Positions 56,059 through 64,000 of a DNA stretch of 64,000 bases are shown piece after piece. The stretch comes from Pseudohaliea rubra DSM 19751 (GTDB lineage Bacteria; Pseudomonadota; Gammaproteobacteria; Pseudomonadales; Halieaceae). The position numbers and the translations under genes are program-made. The notes under the pieces were generated by a model. That model searched no databases and was not told the origin of the DNA. It saw only the letters and a program-made list of their open reading frames with translations. The first letter of the stretch is position 1. Each line of letters begins with the position of its first letter. Where the stretch lies: contig NZ_KN234747.1 of the NCBI RefSeq assembly GCF_000764025.1, positions 62,001 through 126,000 of the forward strand, given 5' to 3'.

Positions 56059-57575
56059 CGGTGCCAGCGCTCCTGCAGCCTGCCCCAGGCGCGGCGCGCC
56101 TTTGCCAGCTGCTTGCGCCTGGCCGTCTTTTTCAGCACCGGTAGCCGGGCCTGCCTCCGGGCCAGAGCACGGGCCAGGGCCGGGTCGTCGAGGGTGAGCC
56201 GCTGTCCGGCGAGGTTGTCGGCATCGTTGAGGACGCCCAGCGCATCCTGCAGCCGCCCCAGGGTCTTCAGCAGCCCGTCGGGCGGCGGTGCCTTCGGGTC
56301 GAGGGCGGCGATCTCCAGCATGTAGCGCAGGACCTTCAGGTCCTTGCGCAGGCGGTGGCGGGCGGCAGCGTCGAGTCTGCCGAACCCCTTGCCGTGGCGC
56401 TTCACTCTCGACCATTGCGCGTCCAGCGCTGGTCCGAGCGCCCCGGCCAGTGGCTGTCGCAGGCGCTTGCGGCGGCTTTTGCCGTGCGGGTTCCAGCCGC
56501 CCTCGTCCACGAGGCGAAGAAGCGTTATTGCAAAGCCGGTAGCGCTGGCCTCTCGCAGCGCTTCGCGGACTTCCGCGCGCACGGCATCCCGGCGCGCGCA
56601 AAGGGCGGCATCGAGTTCGTCGTCGTGGCCGGCCTCGAGCAGCAGCGCCGTGAGTACGTCCGCGTCACGCAGGGGCGCGAGGAGGCGCCCGAGATCCCGG
56701 GCGCGGCGCGCCATGCCGTCGCAGCCTCCCTTGCGCAGCAGGCCGTCCGTTGTCCGCAGCAGGGCGCGCAGGCGGCGCAGGGCCACGCGGAGCTGGTGCG
56801 GGCCTTCGGGGTCGTCGCGGGTGAACACGATATAGAGGTTCTCGGCGATGCTGTGCGCCAGCTGCGCCAGCATGGCTTCCACGGCGGCTTCCGACGTGCG
56901 TTGCGGGCCGAGTGCCGAGGGATTGCTGTGGTTCACGGCGGCGCGCAGCGGCTCGCCGCCGGCGGCGAGGGTGAAGCCGCGGGCGGCCTTGCTCGGCTGT
57001 ACCAGGCGGACGGGCTCTCCGTCGAGGAGGGTCTGCGCCCAGGACCAGGCCGGCCTGGCGCCGCCGTCGATGCACTCGATTTCCACTTCGCAGAAAGGAT
57101 CGACCACGTCTCCGGCGCTCACCGAACCGCGGTCAAAGGCAAGTTCCACTCGTCCCTCGCCGGTTTCCAGCAGCCGGGTGGTGCGCTGGATATCCGAGCG
57201 GCATACCGGCTGCAGGGCGGCGCCGGCGAGGGCGGCTTCGAGGGCGCGGTGCACGGCGCGCTGAGAGATGCGCGTGAGTGAGGGTTCCGGGCCGTCGGCA
57301 GGATCGGTGACTTCCGTTACCCGCTGCAGCCCCGGCAGAGCCAGGCGCGCTGCCTTGATGGTCTGCTCCCAGCGGCCGCCGCTGCGCCGCATGCGGAGGA
57401 ACAGGCCCGCCTCCATGAGGCGGAGATCGCCGGCATCGTAGTAGATCGAGACAAGCCTGCGCGTGCTCGCCCGGCCAACGGTGGCCGGGCGCAGGGACCT
57501 GTGCCGCCGCAGCCGCGCCAGGGTCGCGGGGTCGACACCCGCCTTGAACTCGACTTCTTCGTGCTTCTTGCCCAT
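56055..57575 (-). CDS. CYTH and CHAD domain protein
   Basis: A 506-residue cytoplasmic protein. The N-terminal CYTH (triphosphate tunnel) domain starts EEVEFKAGVD and shows the alternating acidic and basic strands (LFLRMRRSGGRWEQTIKA, FCEVEIECIDGG). The C-terminal CHAD helical domain has many conserved His/Arg/Lys positions (HQLRVALRRLRALLRT, HRLRKDLKVLRYMLE, LQDALGVLNDADNL). CHAD binds polyphosphate, CYTH often hydrolyses triphosphate, so inorganic polyphosphate handling is the likely role. ATG at 57575; ATG at 57593 is alternative. Confidence 0.92.
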   Translation of the reverse strand: MGKKHEEVEFKAGVDPATLARLRRHRSLRPATVGRASTRRLVSIYYDAGDLRLMEAGLFLRMRRSGGRWEQTIKAARLALPGLQRVTEVTDPADGPEPSLTRISQRAVHRALEAALAGAALQPVCRSDIQRTTRLLETGEGRVELAFDRGSVSAGDVVDPFCEVEIECIDGGARPAWSWAQTLLDGEPVRLVQPSKAARGFTLAAGGEPLRAAVNHSNPSALGPQRTSEAAVEAMLAQLAHSIAENLYIVFTRDDPEGPHQLRVALRRLRALLRTTDGLLRKGGCDGMARRARDLGRLLAPLRDADVLTALLLEAGHDDELDAALCARRDAVRAEVREALREASATGFAITLLRLVDEGGWNPHGKSRRKRLRQPLAGALGPALDAQWSRVKRHGKGFGRLDAAARHRLRKDLKVLRYMLEIAALDPKAPPPDGLLKTLGRLQDALGVLNDADNLAGQRLTLDDPALARALARRQARLPVLKKTARRKQLAKARRAWGRLQERWHR

Positions 57576-57697
57576 GCGCCTACGATCCGCCATGACCGCC
57601 GGAAAATCCAGTGGCAGCGGACCGGTTCGGCGGGCCGGGGCTGTATACTCTCTGGTCAAGGAGGGACCATGATACAACGGCAGGCCCTGGGCCACTG

Positions 57698-58891
57698 ATG
57701 GACAACCTGGCGACGTCTCCCCAGCTGCTGCTCACGCTCGGCGGGGTTTTCCTTCTGGGGCTGGTCACTTCGACGATCGGCCGGCGCACCTTCCTGCCCC
57801 GGGTGACGCTCCTGCTCCTGTTCGGTGTGCTCATTGGCGATGCGGGGCTGGGCCTGATTCCCCCGGAGGTCGGCGAGCTTTTCCCGGTAGTGGCGGACAT
57901 GGCCCTGGTCATGGTCGGTTTTCTTCTTGGTGGCCAGCTCACGCCGGGGCAGCTGCGCAGCACGAGCGCGGAGGTGCTCGCCGTTTCCCTCTCCGCTGCG
58001 CTGGTGACCGCTGCCATGGTCTGCGCCGGACTCTGGGCCCTTGGTCTGCCGTTGCCGGTTGCACTGCTGCTCGGCTGCATTGCCTCGGCAACGGACGCGG
58101 CTTCGGTCTTCGATGTGGTACAGGAGACGGGCAGCGAGAGCCGCTTCAGCCGCGGGCTCCTCGCCATGGTGGCCCTGGACGATGTCTGGGCGCTGGTGCT
58201 GTTCAGCGCCGGCATGGCCGTGGCGACGGCAGCCATGGGGGCCGTGGGGGAAACGGGTTTCGTGCTCACGGCGCTGCGCGATGTCTTCGGGGCGCTGTTC
58301 CTCGGTGGCGCTCTGGGCGTGCCTGCCGCCTACCTCACCGGTCGTGTGCGCCCGGGGCAGCCGGTGCTTTCGGAAGCCGTGGGCCTGGTCTTTCTCTGCG
58401 GGGGCCTCGCGCTCTGGCTTGAGGTGTCGTTCCTCATTGCCGCCATGACCCTCGGGGCCGTGATCGCCAACCTCGCCCGGCACCACGAGTATCCTTTTCA
58501 CGCCATCGAGGACATCGAAAACCCGGTACTGCTGCTGTTCTTTGTGCTCGCCGGGGCCAGTCTGGATGTCGCGGCCCTGGTGCAGCTCGGGATCATCGGC
58601 GTCAGCTACCTCGGGTTGCGCTCCCTGGGCAAGGTGGTCGGTGCACGGCTCGGTGGCCTCGCCGTTGCCCTCGACGGTCGCACGGCCCGGCAGCTGGGCT
58701 ATGCCCTGCTGCCACAGGCGGGGGTTGCCATTGGCATGGCGCTGGTCGCTGCCAACCACCTGCCGGAGTACCGGACCCTGTTGCTGACTCTGGTGATCAG
58801 CTCCACGGTGTTCTTTGAAATTGTCGGCCCCGTGTTCTCCCGCCGCGCGGTGCTTCGGGGCCGGCTGCACGAGCCCCGTCCCCGCTCTTGA
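57698..58891 (+). CDS. CPA2-family cation:proton antiporter
   Basis: Inner-membrane Na+(K+)/H+ antiporter of 397 residues with about twelve helices. The unwound-helix motif SATDAASVFDV (near residue 132) and the acidic pair ALDDVWALVLF (near 160) are the ion- and proton-binding elements of the CPA family. No C-terminal TrkA domain is present. Likely serves salt and pH homeostasis. Start ATG 57698. Confidence 0.9.
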   Translation: MDNLATSPQLLLTLGGVFLLGLVTSTIGRRTFLPRVTLLLLFGVLIGDAGLGLIPPEVGELFPVVADMALVMVGFLLGGQLTPGQLRSTSAEVLAVSLSAALVTAAMVCAGLWALGLPLPVALLLGCIASATDAASVFDVVQETGSESRFSRGLLAMVALDDVWALVLFSAGMAVATAAMGAVGETGFVLTALRDVFGALFLGGALGVPAAYLTGRVRPGQPVLSEAVGLVFLCGGLALWLEVSFLIAAMTLGAVIANLARHHEYPFHAIEDIENPVLLLFFVLAGASLDVAALVQLGIIGVSYLGLRSLGKVVGARLGGLAVALDGRTARQLGYALLPQAGVAIGMALVAANHLPEYRTLLLTLVISSTVFFEIVGPVFSRRAVLRGRLHEPRPRS

Positions 58892-58957
58892 GCGATATCA
58901 ACGGGCGCCGGTGGCACGGGCGTTATACTGTTACATCGAAGTTGCCGGGAGTCCTTC

Positions 58958-59491
58958 ATGTTGTGTCGCCTGTATGCGGTCTGTGTGGCTGTTGTTCTTG
59001 CCGGTTGCACCGGCATGCCCGACGGTGTGGAGCCGGTCAGCGGTTTCGAGGCGGAGCGCTACCTGGGTCGCTGGTACGAGATCGCGCGGCTGGACCACAG
59101 CTTCGAGCGTGGGCTCGATGGCGTGAATGCCAACTACAGCTTTAACGATGATGGATCGGTACGGGTCCTCAACCGGGGCTTTGATGTCGAAGAGGGGGGC
59201 TGGGACGAGGCCGAGGGCGTTGCCCGCTTCGTCCAGGATTCGTCAGTCGGGCACCTCAAGGTATCCTTCTTCGGTCCCTTTTACGGCTCCTACGTGGTCT
59301 TCGAGCTGGATAAGGCCGACTACCAGTACGCCTTCGTGTCCGGCTTCAACCGCTCCTACCTCTGGCTGCTGGCGCGTACGCCGACGGTAGATGAAGCGCT
59401 CAAGCGGCGTTTCGTCACAAGTGCCGAGGCGCTGGGGTTCGCGACGGAGGACCTGGTCTGGGTCGATCAGTCGAGGAATGAGACACCCTGA
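58958..59491 (+). CDS. bacterial lipocalin lipoprotein (Blc-like)
   Basis: Outer-membrane lipoprotein of 177 residues: lipobox LAGC (Cys17) with Thr at +2, so outer-membrane sorting is expected. YLGRWYEIARLDHSFERGL is the lipocalin signature and matches Blc; VFELDKADYQYAFVSGFNRSYLWLLARTP is the second conserved block. Binds lysophospholipids or fatty acids in relatives. Confidence 0.93.
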   Translation: MLCRLYAVCVAVVLAGCTGMPDGVEPVSGFEAERYLGRWYEIARLDHSFERGLDGVNANYSFNDDGSVRVLNRGFDVEEGGWDEAEGVARFVQDSSVGHLKVSFFGPFYGSYVVFELDKADYQYAFVSGFNRSYLWLLARTPTVDEALKRRFVTSAEALGFATEDLVWVDQSRNETP

Positions 59492-59562
59492 TGCAGGGTG
59501 AGGGGGCCGCCCGTCCCGCTTTACGGGGCTGGTTGCGTGGCCGGGCGCGGGCGGCCGGACAG

Positions 59563-59913
59563 TCAGATGGCGCCGTCAGAAGGTTCCATCAGCTGCCACT
59601 GGCCGTGCCCGTTGTCGCGCTCGATATAGCGGTATTTCACTGCGGCGCCGTGCGGCGCATCGGTGATGTCATCGGTGCTCGGTGCCTTGAACTGCACGCG
59701 GCGGCTGCGGCTGCTGCGGCTCATGTCGCAGGGGGCGGCGTCGCCGGCCTCGGCGCTGCGGAACTTCACGTAGACATCGCGGCCGAGCTGAGCGGCCTTG
59801 CGCTTGTCGACGCTGCCTTCGAGGATGCAATCCTGGGTAATCTCGGCATGGGCGCTGCCGGCCAGAAGGGGTAGGGCCAGCGCGCTGAGAATGCTCAGTG
59901 TTTTCGTTTTCAT
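59563..59913 (-). CDS. small exported protein of unknown function
   Basis: A 116-residue exported protein with signal peptide (about residues 1-23, AHAE), two Cys (CILEG, PCDMS) that could form a disulphide, and basic stretches SRSSRSRRVQF. ATG at 59913 is preceded by AAGGAG. Two phosphate-box-like direct repeats lie in its upstream region. No family recognised. Confidence 0.65.
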   Translation of the reverse strand: MKTKTLSILSALALPLLAGSAHAEITQDCILEGSVDKRKAAQLGRDVYVKFRSAEAGDAAPCDMSRSSRSRRVQFKAPSTDDITDAPHGAAVKYRYIERDNGHGQWQLMEPSDGAI

Positions 59914-59950
59914 GGTCAGGCTCCTTCGCCTCACGGCGATATTCACGTCC

Positions 59951-59968
59951 CTGTAACATTAATGTAAC
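59951..59968. promoter_or_regulatory. Pho-box-like direct repeat 1
   Basis: CTGTAAC-ATTA-ATGTAAC: two 7-base repeats with a 4-base A/T spacer, the spacing of a PhoB box. Reads on the + strand, opposite to the gene it precedes (59563-59913, -). Confidence 0.3.
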
Positions 59969-60024
59969 GATGCCATGCTAGGCACTGGCTGAAACACTAC
60001 CGCGCGCTCCGGCAAAAGGCAAAT

Positions 60025-60042
60025 TTGTAACCATTTTGTCAT
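60025..60042. promoter_or_regulatory. Pho-box-like direct repeat 2
   Basis: TTGTAAC-CATT-TTGTCAT followed by AAAA: again 7-4-7 spacing, the second repeat agreeing at six of seven bases with the PhoB half-site CTGTCAT. Same orientation as element 1. Confidence 0.3.
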
Positions 60043-60075
60043 AAAAGGTTCATAGAAGGCTGCGCGCGGAGGATG

Positions 60076-60390
60076 TCAGGAGGGAACGGGCAGGTGCCCC
60101 TCCGCCGTGACCCGGGAGACCCAGTAGCGTAGCCGCTCGCGGCCGCAGCTTGCCGAAAGGTGCTCGAGCAGCGGCGGCAGGTCCAGGGCTTCTACCAGAA
60201 CCTCGAAGCGGTCGAACTCACGGTAACCCGCCACCTGTTCGGGGATACTGAAATGGCTGTGCTCGCGGCTGAAGCCGAGGGCCGGCAGCAGCGTGAAGCC
60301 GGAGAGGTCGTCCCGGCTCATCAGTGCATCAACGAAGTCGTCGCGGCGTTCCCGGGGGGCGAGAAGGGTGAGGAGTCTTGGATCAGTCAT
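60076..60390 (-). CDS. DUF3240 family protein
   Basis: A 104-residue cytoplasmic PII-like protein (LLTLLAPRERRDDFVDALM; SREHSHFSIPEQVAGYREFDRFEVLVE). DUF3240 genes regularly follow CusA/CzcA metal-pump genes, as here with an 8-base overlap; metal sensing is supposed but not shown. Confidence 0.87.
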   Translation of the reverse strand: MTDPRLLTLLAPRERRDDFVDALMSRDDLSGFTLLPALGFSREHSHFSIPEQVAGYREFDRFEVLVEALDLPPLLEHLSASCGRERLRYWVSRVTAEGHLPVPS

Positions 60391-63300
60391 GGCGCTTGCC
60401 CTCCGCGAACTGGTAGAACACCGGTAGCAGGTAGAGCGTGGTGAGGGTGGAGGTCAGTAGCCCGCCGATCACCACGATGGCCAGTGGCCGCTGGATTTCC
60501 GTCCCCGGGCCGCTGGCGAAGACCAGGGGCAGCAGGCCGAACATGGCAGTGGTCGCGGTCATGAGGATCGGCCGCAGCCGCTGTCTGGCACCGCGCAGGA
60601 TCCGCTCCTCCAGGTCCAGGGCTGCGCTACGCAGCTGCTCGAAGTAGCTGAGCATCACTACGCCGTTGAGGATCGCCACCCCGAGGAGCGCGATAAGACC
60701 GACGGACGCGGGCACGGACAGGTACTCGCCGCTGGCGAACAGCGCCATGATCCCGCCCATGAGGGCGAAGGGAACATTGCCCAGGATCAGGCCGGCCCGG
60801 ACCAGGGAGCGGAAAGTCGTGAACAGGATGATCAGGATCAGGGCGAGTGCCACCGGGATCACCAGCAACAGGTTGCGCATGGCGCGCTGCTGGTTCTCGA
60901 ACTCGCCACCGAAGGCGACGCTGTAGCCCGGCGGCAGGGGCGCCTGCGCCGCGAGTCGGGCGCGGAGGTCGTCGACGAAGCCGACGACATCGCGCCCGGA
61001 GACGTTCAGGGTAATGGCACCGAAGCGTCGGCCCTGCTCTCGCTCGATGCGCAGCGGTCCCTCCTCATAGCTGACGCTGGCCACCGCTGACAGCGGCGCA
61101 ACGCTGCCGTCAGGCAGCACCACGGGCTGCCGGGCGAGGGCGGTCGGGCTTGCCGGTCGCCCGAGGGCGTCGGCAGCTGCGGCGAACAGCACCGGCGTCC
61201 GCCGCCGGCCCTCCATGATCTCGGAGACTTTTAGCCCCTCGAGCTGGGCCCTGAGCCGGTCAGCGAGGGCCTCGGTGTCAAGGCCGTGGCGCGCGGCGAC
61301 TTCGCCGCGCACGCGCACGGCGATAAACTTGCCGCCCTCGGTGACGGTCGCCTTTACGTCCACGGCTCCCTCCACCTCTCGCGCCACGGCCGCGCTGCGC
61401 TCGACGAGGTCAGCAAGAGTGGCGAGGTCATCGCCGAAAATCTTGATGGCCACATCGCCGCTCGAACCCGTGAGCATCTCCGAAACGCGCATCTGGATCG
61501 GCTGGGTGAAGGTGGTATTGATCCCCGGAAAGCGTTCGAGCGCTGCGCGGATAGCGTCCTCGATGGCGGCCTTGTCCGGTACTGACCACGCCTCCCGGGG
61601 GGCCAGCTCCATGAATACGTCGGTCTCGTTGAGGCCCATCGGGTCCAGGCCCAGTTCATCGGAGCCGGTGCGCGCCACGATCTGGCGGAGCTCCGGCACC
61701 TGGGCAAGCAGGGCCTTTTCAACCTGCTTGTCCAGGGCCACGGAGGCTTCCAGGGAAATACTCGGTGACTTCTTCAGCTGGACGATGATATCGCCCTCGT
61801 CCATGACGGGCATGAAGGTCTTGCCCATGATGGCGGCGAGGATGGCACTGATGACCAGCAGTACCGTTAGGGCGGCAGCCAGGGGCCAGGGCCGCCGCAG
61901 CACCCGGCGCAGGGTCGCCGTGTAGCCGGCCTGCAGCCGCAGCACGAAGCGCGGCACCCTGGCCGCGTCTGCGGTCAACAGCAGTGAGGCCAGGATCGGT
62001 ACGAGCGTGAGGGCGAGGGCCAGCGCGGCCAGCATGGCGAATACGATAGTGAGAGCCACGGGGGCGAACAGCTTGCCCTCGAGACCTGTCAGCGTCAGCA
62101 GTGGCGAGAAGACGATGAGGACGATCAGTGTGCCGGAGACCACCGGCGTCGCCACTTCCCTGGTAGCCCGATAGATCACGTGCAGCCGCGGCAGTGGCGC
62201 GTCTTCGGCGAGGCGGGTGACCGCATTCTCTACCACCACCACGGACGCGTCGACGATCATGCCGATGGCGATCACCAGGCCGCCAAGGCTCATGAGGTTG
62301 GCGGTGAGCCCCGTGAGGTCCATGAGCAGGAAGGTCGCCAGGGCCGCCAGCGGCAGCGACAGGGAGACCACCAGCGCGGCCCGAAGGTTGCCGAGGAACA
62401 GGGCGAGGAGACCGATTACAAGGAGTACGGCCTGCACCAGGGCGCTGGTGATGGTGCCGATGGCCGTATCGATGAGGCGCGCGCGGTCGTAGAAGACATT
62501 CAGTTCCGTACCGGGCGGCAGGCTTCGCTCCAGCTCGGCCAGCTTCGCCTTGACCCCCTCGACCACGGCGCCGGTGTTGGCGTCCTTGAGGGCGATGACC
62601 AGCGCCTGGGCCGTCTCGGCGCCGTCTCGGGTGACCGCGCCATAGCGGGCCAGGTGGCCGATGTCGATGTCGGTAAGGTCCTCCAGTCGGTAGACTGCGC
62701 CGTCCGGTGCGGGCACCGGTAGCGCGGCGAGGTCCCTTCCATTGCGCAGGCGGCCCCCTGTGCGCACCACCAGTACGTCGTTGCCCTGCACGATGCGACC
62801 GGCACCGACGTTGCGGTTGTTGTTGGTGATGGCGCGGCGCAGGTCCTCGAGGCCGAGACCAAGCTGCGCCAGCCGGTTGCTGTCCGGCGTGACCTGGTAG
62901 CTTCGGACGTAGCCGCCCAGGCTGTTCACGTCGGCGACGCCGGTCACCGTACGCAGTACCGGCCGGATCTCCCAGTCGAGGAGCTGGCGCTTTTCCGTCA
63001 GGTTCAGGTCCGGGTTCTCCAGCGTGAACATGAACATCTCGGAGAGCGGCGTGCTCATGGCCGCCACGCCGCCTTCCACGGTCGCGGGCAGCCGGTCGCG
63101 GACCCTGGCGAGGCGCTCCCCCACCTGCTGCCTGGCCCAGTAGATGTCCGTGCCCTCGACGAAATCCAGGGTGATCGAGGCGATGGCGTACTTCGTGGTG
63201 GAGCGGAGCATCGCCTGGCGGGGAATGCCGAGGAGCTCCGTTTCGATCGGGTAGGTCACCCGGCGCTCGATCTCCTCGGCGGTCATGCCGGGCGCCTTGA

Positions 63301-63451
63301 GGACGATCTTGACCTGGGTCGGTGCAATGTCCGGAAAGGCATCGATGGGCAGCTGCAGCCAGGCGCGCAGGCCGAGGCCGGTCACGGCCAGGGCCAGCAC
63401 CGCCACGAAGAGACGCTGGGTGAGAGAAAAGTGGACGACGGCAGGCAGCAT
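60383..63451 (-). CDS. heavy-metal RND efflux pump (CusA/CzcA family)
   Basis: Inner-membrane proton-driven pump of 1022 residues, twelve TM helices and two large periplasmic loops. FPDIAPTQVKIVLKAPGMTAEEIERRVTYPIE at the start and the TM4 segment MSLGGLVIAIGMIVDASVVVVEN place it in the HME group; the A-I-G-x3-D-x4-E pattern resembles CusA (Cu/Ag) more than the DFG pattern of CzcA. Export specificity is therefore uncertain. Start overlaps the adaptor stop by one base; with DUF3240 it forms one operon. Confidence 0.92.
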   Translation of the reverse strand: MLPAVVHFSLTQRLFVAVLALAVTGLGLRAWLQLPIDAFPDIAPTQVKIVLKAPGMTAEEIERRVTYPIETELLGIPRQAMLRSTTKYAIASITLDFVEGTDIYWARQQVGERLARVRDRLPATVEGGVAAMSTPLSEMFMFTLENPDLNLTEKRQLLDWEIRPVLRTVTGVADVNSLGGYVRSYQVTPDSNRLAQLGLGLEDLRRAITNNNRNVGAGRIVQGNDVLVVRTGGRLRNGRDLAALPVPAPDGAVYRLEDLTDIDIGHLARYGAVTRDGAETAQALVIALKDANTGAVVEGVKAKLAELERSLPPGTELNVFYDRARLIDTAIGTITSALVQAVLLVIGLLALFLGNLRAALVVSLSLPLAALATFLLMDLTGLTANLMSLGGLVIAIGMIVDASVVVVENAVTRLAEDAPLPRLHVIYRATREVATPVVSGTLIVLIVFSPLLTLTGLEGKLFAPVALTIVFAMLAALALALTLVPILASLLLTADAARVPRFVLRLQAGYTATLRRVLRRPWPLAAALTVLLVISAILAAIMGKTFMPVMDEGDIIVQLKKSPSISLEASVALDKQVEKALLAQVPELRQIVARTGSDELGLDPMGLNETDVFMELAPREAWSVPDKAAIEDAIRAALERFPGINTTFTQPIQMRVSEMLTGSSGDVAIKIFGDDLATLADLVERSAAVAREVEGAVDVKATVTEGGKFIAVRVRGEVAARHGLDTEALADRLRAQLEGLKVSEIMEGRRRTPVLFAAAADALGRPASPTALARQPVVLPDGSVAPLSAVASVSYEEGPLRIEREQGRRFGAITLNVSGRDVVGFVDDLRARLAAQAPLPPGYSVAFGGEFENQQRAMRNLLLVIPVALALILIILFTTFRSLVRAGLILGNVPFALMGGIMALFASGEYLSVPASVGLIALLGVAILNGVVMLSYFEQLRSAALDLEERILRGARQRLRPILMTATTAMFGLLPLVFASGPGTEIQRPLAIVVIGGLLTSTLTTLYLLPVFYQFAEGKRHD

Positions 63452-64000
63452 CAGTCACTCCCCAGACCGAGAAGGATGCCCTGAACGGCGCTCACGGAGC
63501 TGAGCAGCACCGGACCTGCAGTGATCTCCGGGTCCCGGGCGACGGCATAGCCTCCGGCGGTATCGGCGAGCACCGTCACCGGCCGGGCCTGCAGCCGGTC
63601 GCCGGTGCGAACGAAGACATGGGGCGCCCGCTGCCACTGGAATACTGCGGCGCGGGGCAGCTCAAGGGCGTCGGCGCCATAGGAGGGGCGCACGCTGAGC
63701 ACGGTCCCCGGGATCCGGCGACAGTCGCCGGCCAGGGGCGCGCTCCAGGCAGCGACGAAGAAGCCGTCTGCGGCGCGGTCGAGGCTATCGATCGCCAGCT
63801 GACATCCGTCTATGGTCAAACTGCGCAGATCGACCGCGCGGTCTACGGGTACTTCTACCTGCAGGCGTAGCGCGTTGTCCGGAATGACCGAGAACAGCAC
63901 CGCCCGCTCCTCCCTGGCGGGGGCACGCGAGTCGAAATGCAGCATGCCGTCGATCGGGGCCCCGACAAGCAGCGTGTCCTCGTCGTCTTCCGGCAGGAGC
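63451..64000 (-). CDS. RND efflux periplasmic adaptor, C-terminal part (cut by window end)
   Basis: The frame is open to the window edge and in-frame residues upstream of the Met at 63945 continue the protein (LVGAPIDG), so the gene starts outside the window. The visible part is the barrel-sandwich end and beta-barrel/membrane-proximal domain of an HlyD/CusB-type membrane fusion protein (LRLQVEVPVDRAVDL; RAAVFQWQRAPHVFV). Partner of the pump gene downstream, to which it is coupled. Confidence 0.87.
   Translation of the reverse strand, partial: LLPEDDEDTLLVGAPIDGMLHFDSRAPAREERAVLFSVIPDNALRLQVEVPVDRAVDLRSLTIDGCQLAIDSLDRAADGFFVAAWSAPLAGDCRRIPGTVLSVRPSYGADALELPRAAVFQWQRAPHVFVRTGDRLQARPVTVLADTAGGYAVARDPEITAGPVLLSSVSAVQGILLGLGSD

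Noticed and set aside
1-64000. CRISPR arrays, tRNAs, rRNAs, insertion sequences
   Set aside because: None seen on reading both strands; no regular spaced repeats, no transposase or integrase reading frames.

Overview
The window looks like chromosomal DNA of a high-GC gammaproteobacterium. It is dense with short-spaced or ATGA/GTGA-overlapping genes and carries DbpA, RNase T, HflKC, PpnN, MtfA, DUF6502/DUF5666, PA2778/PA2779-type genes and an E. coli-type LexA box. TonB receptors, secreted beta-propeller proteins, a CusA-like metal exporter and a bicarbonate transporter suggest a free-living, probably aquatic heterotroph. Genus cannot be assigned from the sequence alone. I see no rRNA, tRNA, CRISPR array, prophage or insertion sequence.

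Layout. 1-4.4 kb: end of an RND exporter, a cysteine-cluster protein and a Lon-substrate-domain protein on +, then rnt and pyrC on -. 4.5-7.3 kb: argG and a flavin monooxygenase. 7.3-12.8 kb: two consecutive copies of a coupled DUF6502-DUF5666 gene pair on -, the most unusual block of the window. 12.9-19.2 kb: peroxiredoxin with a strong terminator, a structured repeat, a 1093-residue secreted propeller protein and a TonB receptor broken by an in-frame TAG. 19.3-26.5 kb: PpnN, aspartate/glutamate racemase, enoyl-CoA hydratase, then a TVP38-glycosidase-glycosyltransferase operon. 26.5-28.7 kb: aldo/keto reductase, TIGR04076 and exported protein operon on -. 28.8-35.1 kb: TonB receptor, exported amidohydrolase, atypical Nramp-like carrier, split YeeE/YedE transporter and a small membrane protein. 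35.2-38.1 kb: SDR, dbpA and DUF4168 on -.

38.3-40.9 kb: a two-component system whose kinase gene is broken at the place where TM2/HAMP should be, while its sigma-54 regulator is intact. 40.9-44.1 kb: stand-alone dnaE2 behind a perfect LexA box. 44.4-45.7 kb: an SbtA-SbtB-like bicarbonate transporter and PII pair. 46-53.5 kb: hypothetical protein, hflKC, MFS, DUF1232, 2-hydroxychromene-2-carboxylate isomerase-like protein, PA2779/PA2778 pair and MtfA. 53.6-59.5 kb: PQQ-type sugar dehydrogenase, RidA, a second copy of the structured repeat, AlkB, CYTH-CHAD protein, CPA2 antiporter and lipocalin. 59.5-64 kb: exported small protein, DUF3240, CusA/CzcA-type RND pump and the end of its adaptor.

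The most interesting points are the duplicated DUF6502-DUF5666 module with divergent low-complexity tails, the covarying hairpin repeat present twice, the two disrupted genes (TonB receptor, sensor kinase), an Nramp-like protein lacking both metal-binding motifs, the orphan SOS-controlled dnaE2 and the SbtAB-like pair.
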